A DNA stretch of 64,000 nt from contig NC_077238.1 in assembly GCF_947179165.1 (NCBI RefSeq), positions 45,824,293 to 45,888,292 on the forward strand, in the 5' to 3' direction. The stretch comes from Solanum dulcamara (taxonomy: Eukaryota; Streptophyta; Magnoliopsida; Solanales; Solanaceae). The translations under genes and the position numbers were made by a program. This document shows, piece after piece, positions 1 through 11,184 of this stretch (positions are counted from its first letter, which is position 1; every line of letters begins with the position of its first letter). The notes under the pieces are model-generated. The model saw only the letters and a list, made by a program, of their open reading frames with translations. It was not told the origin of the DNA and searched no databases.

Positions 1-229
1 ATTTACAAATTTTAGTTATTATCTAAAGTCCCTACTTTTATATATATGCATGCTTTTTGGGAACTTGAATTGATAATTCATTTGAGTGGTGAAATCAATT
101 GAAGGTAATCCCATCATCTAAGCCTCTTGGTTCGACTACAACCTCATAAGTTGGGTATTATTTTGCAAATGACCACCTATGCCCTGAAATATAGGACATA
201 GTTGAGCATTCATCATCATTATCACAAAC

Positions 230-780
230 TAATTCCTTTTTCTCATCCTAAATGTAATCAACACTTCCCATGGACAATTGATTAAGAGAATCCGCTACAA
301 TATTAGCTTTTCCCAGATGGTACAAGACACCCATATCATAATCCTTTAACAACTCAAGCCATCTCCTCTTGCAAAGATTCAAGTCCTTCGATTACACACA
401 TATTGAAGACTCTTATGAGCAGTGAACACATCTACATGAACACCATAAAGATAGTTCCTATAAATCTTCTAGGCAAATACCAATGCCACCAACTCAAGAT
501 CATGAGTCGGGTTATTCCTTTCATGAATCTTGAGTTACTTAGAATCATAAGCTATGACCTTTCCATGTTGTATCAACACACAATTAAGATAGATTGTGGA
601 AGCATCACAATAAATCACAAAACCATTTGAACCTCCCGGTAGAGCCAAAACTGGGACTGCAGTAAGTTAAGTCTTCAACACATGAAAACTTGTCTTACAA
701 GCATCACACCACTAAATTTTGACTTTCCTCTAAGTCAACCTAGTAAAAGGATAAGCAATAGAGGAAAAACCTTCCACAAA
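230..780 (-). pseudogene. RNase H domain remnant of M1 (copy A)
   Basis: Minus-strand translation gives the start of a Ty3/Gypsy RNase H, with the run GGSNGFVIYCDAS at about 600-640 containing the first catalytic Asp of the CDAS motif. A linker follows, recognisable by pieces such as KRRWLELLKDYDMG and LYHLGKANIVADAL at lower coordinates (about 280-390). Several in-frame stops interrupt it. RNase H would remove the RNA template strand during reverse transcription. The remaining 1-230 should be the connection toward integrase, but I see no clear domain there. Confidence 0.75.
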
Positions 781-1510
781 TCATCTATAGTAATAAGTTA
801 AACCTAAGAAACTCCTAATATCTAAGGGAGAAAGAGATCTCTGCCAGTTCTTGATCACTTTGGTCTTTTGAGGATCAACCTGTATACCCTCTCCAGAAAA
901 AATATGGCCAGGGAATTCTATTGATGACCTCAACTAAAATTCAGACTTACTAAATTTAGATAACAATTGATGGTCCTGAAGAGACTACACGACAATCTAC
1001 AAATGGCCAGCATTCTCATCCTTACTTTGTGAATACACCAAAATGTCATCTATGAAGACAATGATGAACATATTCAAATACTTTTTGAACACCCTATTTA
1101 TAAAATCAATAAACGCTGCAGGAGCATCCGTTAGTCCAAAAGAAATAAGCACATATTCATAGTGACCATACCAAGTCCCAAAGGATATCTTTGAGATATC
1201 ATATATTCTGACTATTAGGTGGTGATAGACTAATCTGAGTTCTATCTTTCAGAAAAAACAGTCACTCTAAAGCTGATCGAACAAGTCATCAATATTGGGA
1301 ATGGGGTACTTATTCTTGATTGTGACCTTGTTTAATTGACGATAATCATTGCATATTTTGAGAGAACCATTGTGCACAAAGTAAACTGGAGCACCCTATG
1401 GAGAAATCTTGGGTCTAATAAAATCTATATCTAGAAGGTCCTTCAACTGGTCTTTGAACTCCTTAAGTTTAGTTGGAGTCATTTTATAAGGAGGAAGATA
1501 GATGTGTTAG
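780..1510 (-). pseudogene. Reverse transcriptase remnant of M1 (copy A)
   Basis: Minus-strand RT of Ty3/Gypsy type. Visible pieces in order are YLPPYKMTPTKLKEFKDQL (start), an [20 protein letters not shown] palm/finger segment at about 1290-1350, and the catalytic YxDD equivalent FIDD inside MFIIVFIDDILVYSQ at about 1025-1070. The LTR-retrotransposon RT would make cDNA in the capsid-like particle. Stops (for example TGA near 1255) and frame changes break the frame. The same lesions are mostly shared with copy B at 22690-23410. Confidence 0.82.
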
Positions 1511-1647
1511 GTTTCCAAAAGAAGGTCTAGTCAAAAGTCCTCCAGGAAGATCTTCAGGGAAGATTTCAGGGATTCATGCATAACTGGAACTAACTGAAGA
1601 GTTGGTGTTTCGACATTTGAATCCTTAAATGGTACTATATAATAGAT

Positions 1648-2064
1648 TCAAACCTTGGAGATTATCTTTATGGTCTTAAGGTAAGAGATAAACTGACCTA
1701 TATACACTGAGGTACTACCCTTCCATTCACTGATTGGCACATTAGAAAAGTGAAATTTAATGACTCTGATTCTATAGTTGACTGAAGCATAACATAAGTA
1801 TAACCAATCTATGCCAAGAATGATATATAAATCAAACATTTCTATCTCTACTAGATCAATTGAGGTGATTTTCTGAAAAACTAAGATCAAACAATTTTTG
1901 TATACTTGTTTAGCTAAAATTGAGTCATCGACAAGAGTAGAGACTAGAAAAGATTCTAATACGATTTCGAGAGTGACATCAAAATTCATAGCAACATAAG
2001 GAGTCACAAAGGAAAGATTCACCGTTGGTTCTAAAAAGCATAAATATCGAGATGGAAGACGCAT
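1648..2064 (-). pseudogene. Retropepsin-like aspartic protease remnant of M1 (copy A)
   Basis: An open stretch of 138 codons covers most of a Ty3/Gypsy protease. It includes LSFVTPYVAMNFDVTLE near the active-site strand, DLYIILGIDWL (the family's second conserved ILGxDWL segment) and a C-terminal WKGSTSV..FISYLK region leading toward RT. The family active site is D-S/T/P-G-A; here the aligned residues read LEPTVNLSF, so the catalytic Asp is replaced by Glu and the Gly is lost. The enzyme should be dead even though the frame is open. Copy B has the same frame with LEPRVNLSF. Confidence 0.85.
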
Positions 2065-2099
2065 AACATACTAGTGAGTATATCAGGGGAATTATCCTA

Positions 2100-3246
2100 A
2101 TCCCGTCAAGTCTGAAGGGCATAAAACCTAACTTGGTGCTATCTGCCACCTGAACTATGTGAAGTACCCTGGTGAGGTTATGACCTACTGAAGCTGCTGA
2201 ACTACTAGGCTGAGTCCGTTGGTGAACATCCTTTCCCTTACCTTAGGATGATGGGCAATCCCTCAATTTGTTACTGGTCTTGCCACATATAAAGCAACCA
2301 CCTGTACCAACCATGCACTATCCTAGGTGATTCTTACCATACTTCTCACATGTGTGGAAAGAACGATCACTAAAATTACTATCATGAGACTTAGAGCCTA
2401 TGACACTATCCTTGTTGAACTTAGGCACCAGAGCACTAGCAGAAGATGGGACCGAGATAGAAATACTTTTGTCAAAACTCAGAACGACCACCTCTGGACT
2501 TTTGATGAGGGTAGTACACATTATCTATCTGAACCCTCTTATTATATCTAGTACTCTCCTTAAGCTTCTCTTTCTCAATCTTTTGAGCATGAGTTATCTA
2601 ATTGGAGAAGATATCCATTTTCTTGATCAACATCGCAATTCTTCATTCTTACCACTATGTGAGAAACACCAGAGACAAATTTCTCATGCAGAACCTAGAG
2701 TCGACCACCAAAGATGGAGCATACTTTGAAAGTGGATGTACTTCAAAAAGTACACCTTCATAGTCATATTAACTTCTGAAGCGGGATAAAACTATTTAGA
2801 AAAACACCCTTGAACTTTTCCCAATTCCGTGGGCCTGTATCAACCTCCCTTTCAACCTTCCACTGCTAGAACCAAATCTAAACCACTCCTTTCAATTGAT
2901 AAGTAGCCTAATCTGCACTCTCCGCCGTCGTGATGCCCATAATGCCAATAATCTTCTTAATGACCTCAATGAACTCTTATGGTTCCTTATCCACCTTTGA
3001 AATATGAAAGTTTGGAGGGTTCATCCAAATAAAGTCCTGAACTCTAGTAGAAGCCGCCTTAGCATTAGGGTTGACTAGGGAAACAACCGCTTGGTTGGCC
3101 TTATCCATTATCGCTTGGGCTAACACCTGAAAAGTTGCCCTAAAATCAATATGAGACACTTGTTTAGCTAAAGGGTCTGCGAGGGATAGAGGTGTTTGTT
3201 GCTCCTCATTCTTATTCCTTATGATGTAAGCTCTTCTTGGAGGCAT
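2100..3246 (-). pseudogene. Gag polyprotein remnant of M1 (copy A)
   Basis: Starts at the ATG complementary to 3244-3246 (MPPRRAYIIRNKNEEQQ), a common start of Gypsy gag in this group. It runs through the retrotransposon gag core (ATYQLKGV.., SKYAPSLV, MDIFSN..THAQKIEKEKLKE) and ends with two zinc knuckles. The first, at about 2314-2349, reads CEKYGKNHLG and has its second Cys changed to Tyr. The second, at 2255-2296, reads CFICGKTSNKLRDC with the zinc-binding His changed to Asn. Stops and frameshifts occur after residue 89. Gag would form the capsid-like particle and bind RNA. Confidence 0.85.
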
Positions 3247-3445
3247 AATGTTATAGACATATAGATAAATAGTTAGAAGGAAAATTTATAGAATTACACT
3301 CTATAAAACGACTAAGAGTATGAAAAAAGTGAAGTATTTCCTAAAATGTGTCATAGCCTTCTATTCATAAATATGGCGCATTTGACACCCATGAATAAGA
3401 CATTACTTAATGTGGATTCCAGACACCCTAAGACACTTAAACCTG

Positions 3446-3457
3446 GCACTGATACCA
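3446..3457 (-). promoter_or_regulatory. Primer binding site of M1 (initiator tRNA-Met type, variant)
   Basis: On the minus strand this reads TGGTATCAGTGC, one base different from the plant initiator tRNA-Met complement TGGTATCAGAGC seen in the other elements here. It lies between the 5' LTR and gag, the expected place for priming minus-strand DNA synthesis. Confidence 0.75.
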
Positions 3458-3465
3458 ATTTTTCA

Positions 3466-5772
3466 TGATTTGAGACTACCCTTGGTAGCGACATAATGCT
3501 TAGAGCCACAAGTGACCCCCAAGCTATCCTCATGACATGGCATGACACAAAGATTTACAAAATCAACATAAGAGATGATTGAAATGCGAAAATATCATGA
3601 AGTCTAAAATAGTCTAACATATCAATATAGACAACATCTGAAACATTATAGGAAGAATTTAACTTGTTATCTGAAAACCTATGCTACTAATAATGAGTTG
3701 CTAGGATAAGCCCTTAGCTAACTCCAAATGTCTCAAACTAAAAGATGATACTGAAAAAAAAGAAGATAAAGTCATCCTTGGTACATGAGGACTCACCAAC
3801 AGTATTATAGGCTTAATCTAATATAGAAGTATCCATGCATGGGATACAGATCATCACAATCTATTATTACACAATATAGGCAGAAAGTATGTGTTAGTAT
3901 TTTGAATGTACTTAGTATGAATAATATACATAAATAAACATGATGATGCAATGACCAGGTAGTATCCCTAATATCTAATAAAACTGAACTAAAATGACTG
4001 AATTAACTGAAATAATTGATTTAATATAATAACTAAAAAGACTGACTGAGGGAGATACCATTAACCAACATGTAACCATATGAGCTACAACATGGAGTAT
4101 AGTGGATTGTCTCACAAAAATGACCAAATGTACTTGCCAAGATATAAAGGTATGAGTTTGAGCTAATATGAATTCACTAAACTAATGTCCAATCGGGATA
4201 AAACTATGGCGACACCTAATTCTGAGAGTGATAGCTACTAAAGGACCATAAACATTGGTTGGAATCCTTCTTCCCTAGTCTTCTTGGTGCTAAGTAATAC
4301 TCCCATGAAAAACATGCATAAAATTAATACAGTAATTATTTAATAATATTGTAATTCTGATAAACTGATATACATAGAGTAGCTCCTAAATCATGAATTA
4401 AAACTGATAATAGTTGAAGATACTTTATTCAAAATCATCAAAATGATGATAACTAATATGTACTGAAAGATACCTTTTTTTAATAATCATATAATTCTAA
4501 TATTCTGAGACATGCACTTGTAATTACATAATTTAAGATCAAAAAAATATTTGTATGCTATGGGTTCATGAAAAAACCATTAAAACATGGAATTACAATT
4601 GAAATCACGAAATTATACTTGTAATCATGCAATTAGATATCATACTTGAAGAATAACTAAACTTCAATAAGAACCCATGAAGAGAATTGAAACTCTAGGT
4701 TTGGAGAATCATAGAACTTGAGAATTGAGCATTTCTTTAGGACTCAATAGGTATAAGTAAACCCTTTGATGAAATCCAACATATCTGCAATAAAATCTCT
4801 AGCTTGAATGTTTGATTGAAAACTTGTGCCCTGGTTCTTACCTTGGGAGGAAAGTTAAGAGAGAAGAAATATATTTTTGGTCAATTTTGAGAGAATGAGA
4901 GACTTAGGGTGATAAAAATACCTTAACCCCCCTTAAAATAGTCCAAAATGACGTAGTATAAGGATTAAAAAAATGGAAAATGACTAAAAATCCCCGACTA
5001 AAAGTTACTGGAGTCATCTACTAGTGGCATCTACAAATTGTAGTTCTTTCTATGTACTATAGAAGCCTATCCATATAAAATATATGGAATTTTTGGGTTA
5101 ATGAAGATTTGGTTTGCGAGACCAATCTATGGATTATAAACCCATTTATGACCCATATTGGCTGATCTAGAAAGTTAGGCTTGATTTTTGATATTTTGAA
5201 GTTTGATTCCACGGAACGATCTACAATCTGTAGAACACTGTATGAGCTATAAAAGGTGTTCTTGGATATTAGAGTTTCCCTAAGTTTCACAACTTTGGTT
5301 TATGTACCCATCTATGGTCCATAAAAGATTTTGCAATCCATAATTCTTCTCATCTTGTTCAAGTCTAATTTTCCAAGTTCCCGAACTTTGGTCCACGACA
5401 AAGTCTATGATCTCAAAACCATTCTATGGCTTGTAAACTTGAATCATAAATCCTTGGAAAATTTTCCTGAATCCTGAAGATCATTTATGGATGATACCTG
5501 GGAGTTGTAATCCTATATAGGAGCCATAAATAGCTCTTCTAAAAAATTCAAAAATTGGACACTTCAGAATTCTGAACTACTCAAGGTTGATCTGTATTTA
5601 GAGACATTTGAGATATTATACCTACATACAAGGACAACCTATGGTTTGATTTAAGTATACTTGAATTTATATTTGACAAGGAGAATTTTTGAATGATCTA
5701 CAATCCCTTGAATTGACATTTATAATTGTGTGTGAGATTCTCTCTTCACTGCATCCTTAATTTGAATGGTAT
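3466..5772 (-). repeat. 5' LTR of M1 (copy A), outer edge uncertain
   Basis: Non-coding AT-rich sequence between the PBS and the next LTR, repeated in copy B at about 25373-27679. Its 3' end (minus strand ...CA) is placed at 3466 from the PBS position. The part at about 5010-5550 has many short ctatgg / ccataa repeats, of the kind found in the U3 of the other LTRs. I could not find a convincing TG terminus at the high-coordinate end. Confidence 0.6.
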
Positions 5773-6073
5773 TGTAAGACCTTGTAAGTTAAAAAGTCAA
5801 ATGAAAGAGGATTCAAGGAAATTAGGCAGTCCACTAAGACTACGAGTATGTCTACAACTCATAGGGACCCTTAGAGTAATAGAGGTGACTCATAGGAGTA
5901 TATTTGAGGCTAGAAAATATGATCAGTGGAGTGTGTTAGTCTATGAGTCATTTGGCAACTCGTGAAAGAGTCTACGACTAAGAGAAGTCATTTGTAGTGT
6001 AGGGTTTGAACTTCTACAACTATTGAGTCTAAGAACCTACTCTTTGACTCAGCATGACGAGTTAGAGGGGATG

Positions 6074-6095
6074 ACGACTCGTAACCACGAGTCGT
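6074..6095. repeat. Perfect 9-bp hairpin in U3 of P1
   Basis: ACGACTCGT, four-base loop AACC, then ACGAGTCGT. The same hairpin sits at 27981-28002 in copy B. It belongs to a U3 stretch rich in degenerate acgagt/actcgt repeats. Confidence 0.8.
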
Positions 6096-7632
6096 ATGCA
6101 AACTTCAGAGACCTCCAAATATCAGGGTTTCCAAGACCTACAGGATGAGTTATTTCTATGACTCATCATCCTATCTATGATCCGTAGAGAGACATTCATG
6201 GACTTTTCCTAACAAGTTTAATGAGGGGTAGTTTGGTCATTTTGTTATATCTTATCCATGTATGTGGATGTTTTAAGGACTAGATTCCTAATTTTAATTA
6301 TCCTAAATACTCCTAAAACCCTTTTCATTCCCTCATTAACTCCCCAATAAGTTTGAGACTTCTCTCCCAAGGTTCCTTCAAGATATCATCTCCTTGATCA
6401 ATGTTTTTGGATAGGGTTTCTGCAAGAACAAGTCTTTCTCTCTCAATTTCTAGGTCAATTAACCAAGGTATATGGGTATTGATATATGGGTTCCTTTAAC
6501 CCATGGAGTCCCAATGTTTTCCTCAAAAAATCTCTTGAATTTTAATTACTTTCTAACTCTAGTTTTGATAAATTATGTTAGGCTATTTCGATTATATTTT
6601 AGTTATTATTAATGATCATTATAAGCATGATTCTACATTAATTGTATGATTTCAAATTGGATTATGAATGCCTATGCATGAAGCTATTTTCAATGATGAT
6701 TTACATGACCTATGATTATGAAGTTCAATGATTTTCAAAGTATTTCCATGGTTTGCACTCAAATTGACAACGTATACAAGTTTTACCCTAACTGTAACTA
6801 TGAATTATGATCATGGATTCTAATTTTGTTCAAGACATGAATTTCATGCAAGTTATGGAAAAAGGATACTTAGGATCCTAATTAGTGACCTAGGAACTTT
6901 ATTATATGAATTATGCAAGTTGTTTGTAATATTGAAAGGCTATTACTCACATTAAAATTATGATATGAAAATGAGATATTATATGATTTTTAAACCTACG
7001 ATCAAGTTTATGATATATGTTAAGTATGATTACTATGTTATGTATTCTGTAGGATTTGACTTAGCACCGAATGAGGCTTGAGCTGGGGGCTCGACCTACG
7101 GGTTCCTTGTGTAAAGTCTGTTACCCCATAACTATGTTCCACCATTGGATTTGACTTTATGTCCTAGCTAGTGTATCTACAAATAGCACATGTTCATGAC
7201 CCACCTAGCAAAGTAGAGTCACGTTGGTAAGTAGATTCCCCTTTCTTCCATTATATGGGGAGAAATTAGGATTCCATATTATAGCTCACATGGTCTTATT
7301 ATTTGTTATGGTTCCATCCCACCTATGTATATTCTCTAATGTTCTTCTGTGGTTTCATTCATGTCTTTTAATTTCTGTGATCAAACTATGGTTTTTTCAT
7401 GACTCCACTTATCCTCTTTTATATCATTCATGTTATTTGATCGTCATACATTATGTTTTATATTGCATGACAGACCCATATACTTATTACATTCAAATGT
7501 ACTAACACATATTTATTTCCTACGTTTTCTCATAATGTAGGGGTCGAAGATCATATTTCTTCCCCATATTGCTAGTTGAGTTCCTATCCGGCGAATTTTG
7601 GTGAGTCCTCATATATTGAGGGGGAGTTATGA

Positions 7633-9886
7633 TATTCACAACCCAAACCTAGAGCCTAGCCATCATATGATGAATGAGACACCCGAAGGTACCTCACCCA
7701 AGTCTCTTAGCATTCACTAAGTATTTCATTGGTAATGATAAACAAATAGAGCGGAAATATAATGGATATAGGGACTGAGGGGCTTCACATTAATAAGAGT
7801 CAAAGACAACATAACATTCCTTACTATGTCCAACAATACCTTCTACATTAAAATTTGGCGGGGGCTAAGACATGTCCCTAGCTCACCCTCAAGATTAAGT
7901 CAAAATACCAAACTTAAGTTTCTAAACATAACATAAGCTAGATAAGATATGAGTGTTGTTACCATAACATGGGAGCTCACCAAAGTGGTAGCCTTTAATT
8001 CTTAACTTATCCACGGGAGGAGAGTGTTGAGCGACACCAATCCCTACATGGTGATATCATGTAGGCAAAAGTATGCGTTAGTACTTTGAAGGTACTAAGT
8101 ATGTGAGTGTGCTATTAAATTAAGAACATAAGAGAGAGACATGTATATACAATATGCATAAGTAAACGCATGTATGAAAAATCATCATATAAATTGCTAA
8201 AATATTCATTTTGTAGAAAGCGACCTTAACCGATATTTAAGACCATGCAAGCTATTATATGGAATCCAACATAACCCTCTACGTTGGCATGGGAAGACTA
8301 CTTTCCAGGTAGAACTCCATCAACTTTACATTCATTCTTTAACTTTGACACTAAGGGCTAATTGTGGATCCACTTGCCTAAATAACCTACAAGGGTTTAT
8401 ATATTAGTGCATATGTAATGCAACATGAGACTTTACTTAAGGACCCCTTAAGTTGAGTTCCCATCTACATGTTATATTCGGTGCTAGGTCAATCCCACGG
8501 AATAACATTTAACTATCATAATAACATAAATATTGTATAACTTTAGACATCAGATCATCATCGGTGGAATAGCTCATTAAAATTTTTATTTGATTCAAAT
8601 ATGTGAGAATTTTCCTTTCACATTGAATCTTTTCTTTGGTTAAAAGCCCTTTCATCATCATTCAATCATTTCATAAGACTCCCTTAAACATAGGCATTTT
8701 CTTCATAAACTTTCATTTGGAGTCAAAACTTTCAATTCAACTTCATTTCAACACAAGGAGACTAAGTGGGTTCATTTGGTATAACTTTCAAATACATTTA
8801 ATATATGAAAGTGATGGAAATGCATCATGTGAAATATCATAAAACAACCCACCATGTACACTTTAAAACTACTTTTCAAGCCCTCATATAAGAACCCTAA
8901 CAAAACCATTCATTTCATGAAATGTAGAGTCAATATATATCAATTTAAGTAAATAAACTTCAAACATACCATATTATATGCATTTGGAATCATCATGTAA
9001 AAGACCATAATAATTAATCATTTAGAAATTGAAATATCAAGTTGAGAAAATATTTGGGCTCCATGGATAGAAGAACCCATGGATGAATACCCACATACCT
9101 TGCTTGAATTCACTAAGAATTGATTAAGAATCTTGAAGAAATTGGAAACCCTAGCTTGAATTTGGAGAGAAACCTTGAGGGACCATGCGAGTTTTTGCCT
9201 TAGAAGTTTTGAGAGAATGAATTGAATAGGAGGGGTCCTTGAACAGAAGAGTGTTTTCAGAATTTGAACTTAGCCATAAGGGTCTCTAGGTTCATTGAAC
9301 TGAATTTTGAAAAAGACACAATTGCCTTTCATTAAATTTGGAAAATTGGCCCTATGGGACCCTTCTATAGGTGGTCGTTGTAACGAGTTGTGTAAATGAA
9401 CTATCCTGTAGGCCTGAGAAAAGAGCCTAAAACATAGTCTTTGAAGTTTAGTGATGAGTCATGTATACGACCCTTCCTCATGGAAATGACCCATTCCCTG
9501 GGCTCGTCCTGCAGGTCCATTAAAACTTAAAAAATTCAAGTCTCTGAAGTTTTGTGATGGGTGGTCCATATGACCTATTTGAGCTTCTACAACCCATCTT
9601 GTAGGATCATAGACTTGGCCCTAAGGGGTTCTTGAAACGTGGCCTCTGAACTTAGCTTATGAGGGGTTTCTACGACCCATCTTCTTGAGGATAAATCATC
9701 CTATAAGATCGTAGAACCTCTCTTTAGGGGAACTCCAAATTTTTCTCTCGAAGGGTTGCTCTACGACCCTACCTTAGGATCCATAGAAGTCCCTATGAGC
9801 CGTAGAGGGGCTCATTCATATGGATGGGTTCAAAATTTTTAGACTTTTCTCCTTGGTTCCAACTTTATGACTTACGAGGTCTTACA
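7633..9886 (-). mobile_element. Nested solo LTR inside the P1 LTR (copy A)
   Basis: On the minus strand it begins TGTAAGACCTCG (end at 9886) and finishes ...GGGTTGTGAATA at 7633, about 2.25 kb with no coding domains. It is related to the minus-strand LTR at 12554-14579, sharing for example the ggctaagacatgtccctag and ttcacaaccc segments. Flanking bases are TATGA (7628-7632) and TATGG (9887-9891), a 4/5 match to a 5-bp target-site duplication. No internal region remains, so it is read as a solo LTR left by LTR-LTR recombination. Confidence 0.78.
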
Positions 9887-10182
9887 TATGGTTTTATTTC
9901 ATTCTAAAGAATTTTGTTATATTCATGTTGATGGTGAGCTAGGAACATGTCTTAGCTCCTGTCCGTCTTGAGTAGTAAAGACATTATTGGACAAATAATG
10001 CAGAGTCTATATAGTCGAGTTTACACTCCCTTTTATGATTTATCTTTTAGACTCTTTCCTATGTTATTTTCGGTTTACTTTACCTTATGTATGCTTATGA
10101 TATGTAAAGAGTCCTGGTTGGATCCCTTCGGGGTTTTGATCGCCGTGTCACATCTAAGGCCTTATTTGGGCCATGACAAACT

Positions 10183-10194
10183 TGGTATCAGAGC
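10183..10194 (+). promoter_or_regulatory. Primer binding site of P1 (tRNA-Met initiator)
   Basis: TGGTATCAGAGC, exact complement of the 3' end of plant initiator tRNA-Met, four bases after the LTR end CCATGACA. Confidence 0.9.
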
Positions 10195-10395
10195 ACAAGG
10201 TTTAAGATGTCCTAGAGAGTCCAACATGAGTGTCAAGTATACTCTTATTCATGGGTGTGAAGCAATCCATATTTATTAATAAGAGGCTATGAGGCATTTT
10301 AGGAAAATCCTTACTTCATTCATGATCTATGTCATGCGATAGAGTTTACTCTAAGACTTTCTCTTCCTAATAGGTTTTCTTTGCGATTTTAAGAA

Positions 10396-11180
10396 ATGCC
10401 TCCTAGAAGAGAACCTATGCAAATATGGGTCAATGCGAATGAAGACCGAGCTCCTCCGGTTCGTCAAGGAAATCATCCCCTACCTGACTAAGTTACTAAT
10501 GTAAAGTTCTACACTGTTATTACCATGCTAGCCCAAGTTGTGCCCAACCAAGGAGTTGTTGCTCCTTCTAATGCTCCTACTCTTGCCTCTAGAGTAAGGG
10601 AATTTAGAAGTATGAACCCTTCCGAGTTCTATGGCTTGAAAGATGATGAAGATCCCTACGAGTTCATTGATGAGGGTTGTAAGATAATAAGTATTATAGG
10701 GGTGACTTAGGAGGAGAAAGAAGAGTTGGCGTACTACCAACTCAAGGGTGTTGCTCAAGTTTTGTATATCCAATGGAAGTCTGAGAGAGTGGATGAAGGC
10801 CCTATTGATTGGGAAGCCATCAAGCTTGTTTCCCTTGATCGATTCTTTCCTCTTGATCTAAGGGAGGCAAAGGTTTTGGACTCATCAACCTTAGGCAAGG
10901 AAACATGGGTATGAAGGACTATGCTATCAAGTTTACTAAGCTATCAAAGTATGCTCCTTCATTGGTTGCCGATCCACATTCCCAAATAAGCCAATTCATA
11001 TCGAGGGTGTTCGACTTGGTTGTGAAGAAATATTGTACCACCGTGCTTGTTAAAGAGATGGACATATCTCACCTTATGACTTTTATTGAATAAATTAAAG
11101 GAGAGAAACTCAAATAGATGAGGATGAGAGATTCGAAGAGGGCCCGATATGAAGGTGGGTTCTCAAATGCTAGGACCGCT
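10396..11180 (+). pseudogene. Gag remnant of P1 (copy A)
   Basis: Starts at ATG 10396 (MPPRREPMQIWVNANED), 202 bp after the PBS. Visible in order: the N-terminal SRVREFRSMNPSEFYGLKDD segment, DPYEFIDEG, the gag core YYQLKGVAQVLYIQWKSE with LDRFFPLDLREAKV, then MKDYAIKFTKLSKYAPSLV and MDISHLMTF. There are stops at about 10489 and 10708-10710, a frameshift near 10885-10905 and another stop at 11091. The zinc-knuckle end of gag, the protease and the front of RT are deleted: the frame jumps at about 11180 directly to the tail of RT. Confidence 0.87.
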
Positions 11181-11184
11181 GGTG

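Larger units (their letters stand above)
1..5772 (-). mobile_element. Ty3/Gypsy chromovirus-like element M1 (copy A), partial
   Basis: Minus-strand LTR retrotransposon remnant. Reading from high to low coordinate it holds the 5' LTR (from about 5.6-5.77 kb to 3466), a PBS, gag, protease, reverse transcriptase and RNase H. Integrase and the 3' LTR would lie left of position 1. All domains carry stops and frameshifts, so it cannot move on its own. Domain order gag-PR-RT-RH is standard for Ty3/Gypsy. The outer edge of the 5' LTR is not resolved because a plus-strand LTR starts at 5773 without an obvious target-site duplication. Confidence 0.85.
5773..10178 (+). repeat. 5' LTR of plus-strand Gypsy element P1 (copy A), split by a nested LTR
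   Basis: Starts TGTAAGACCTTG at 5773 and ends CCATGACA at 10178, four bases before a PBS. Without the nested insertion at 7633-9886 the LTR is about 2.15 kb. The U3 part (5836-6190) is full of tacgagt/gactcgt repeats. The truncated related LTR at 19140-20794 is continuous across the insertion point and confirms the nesting: both share the segment ending tggtgagtcctcat before the break and accttatgtatgctta after it. Confidence 0.85.
1..10756 (+). repeat. Direct segmental duplication, copy A
   Basis: This block reappears at 21908-32626 in the same orientation. The offset stays at 21906-21908 over the first 10.2 kb, so there are very few indels. Comparing sampled stretches by eye gives roughly 98% identity (an estimate, not a computed value). 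The block contains the whole minus-strand element remnant, the plus-strand LTR with its nested solo LTR, the PBS and the first half of a gag. Copy A continues in gag sequence past 10756, so the right breakpoint was created in copy B. The left limit may lie outside the window. Confidence 0.93.

Noticed and set aside
403..630. 75-codon plus-strand open frame, repeated at 22309-22536
   Set aside because: Antisense to the M1 RNase H, which gives the recognisable protein on the other strand.
2327..2729. Plus-strand open frames of 74 and 109 codons, repeated in copy B
   Set aside because: Antisense to the M1 gag zinc-knuckle region.
7224..7505. 93-codon hydrophobic open frame, repeated at 29131-29412
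   Set aside because: Lies in the P1 LTR in T-rich sequence. No family recognised.
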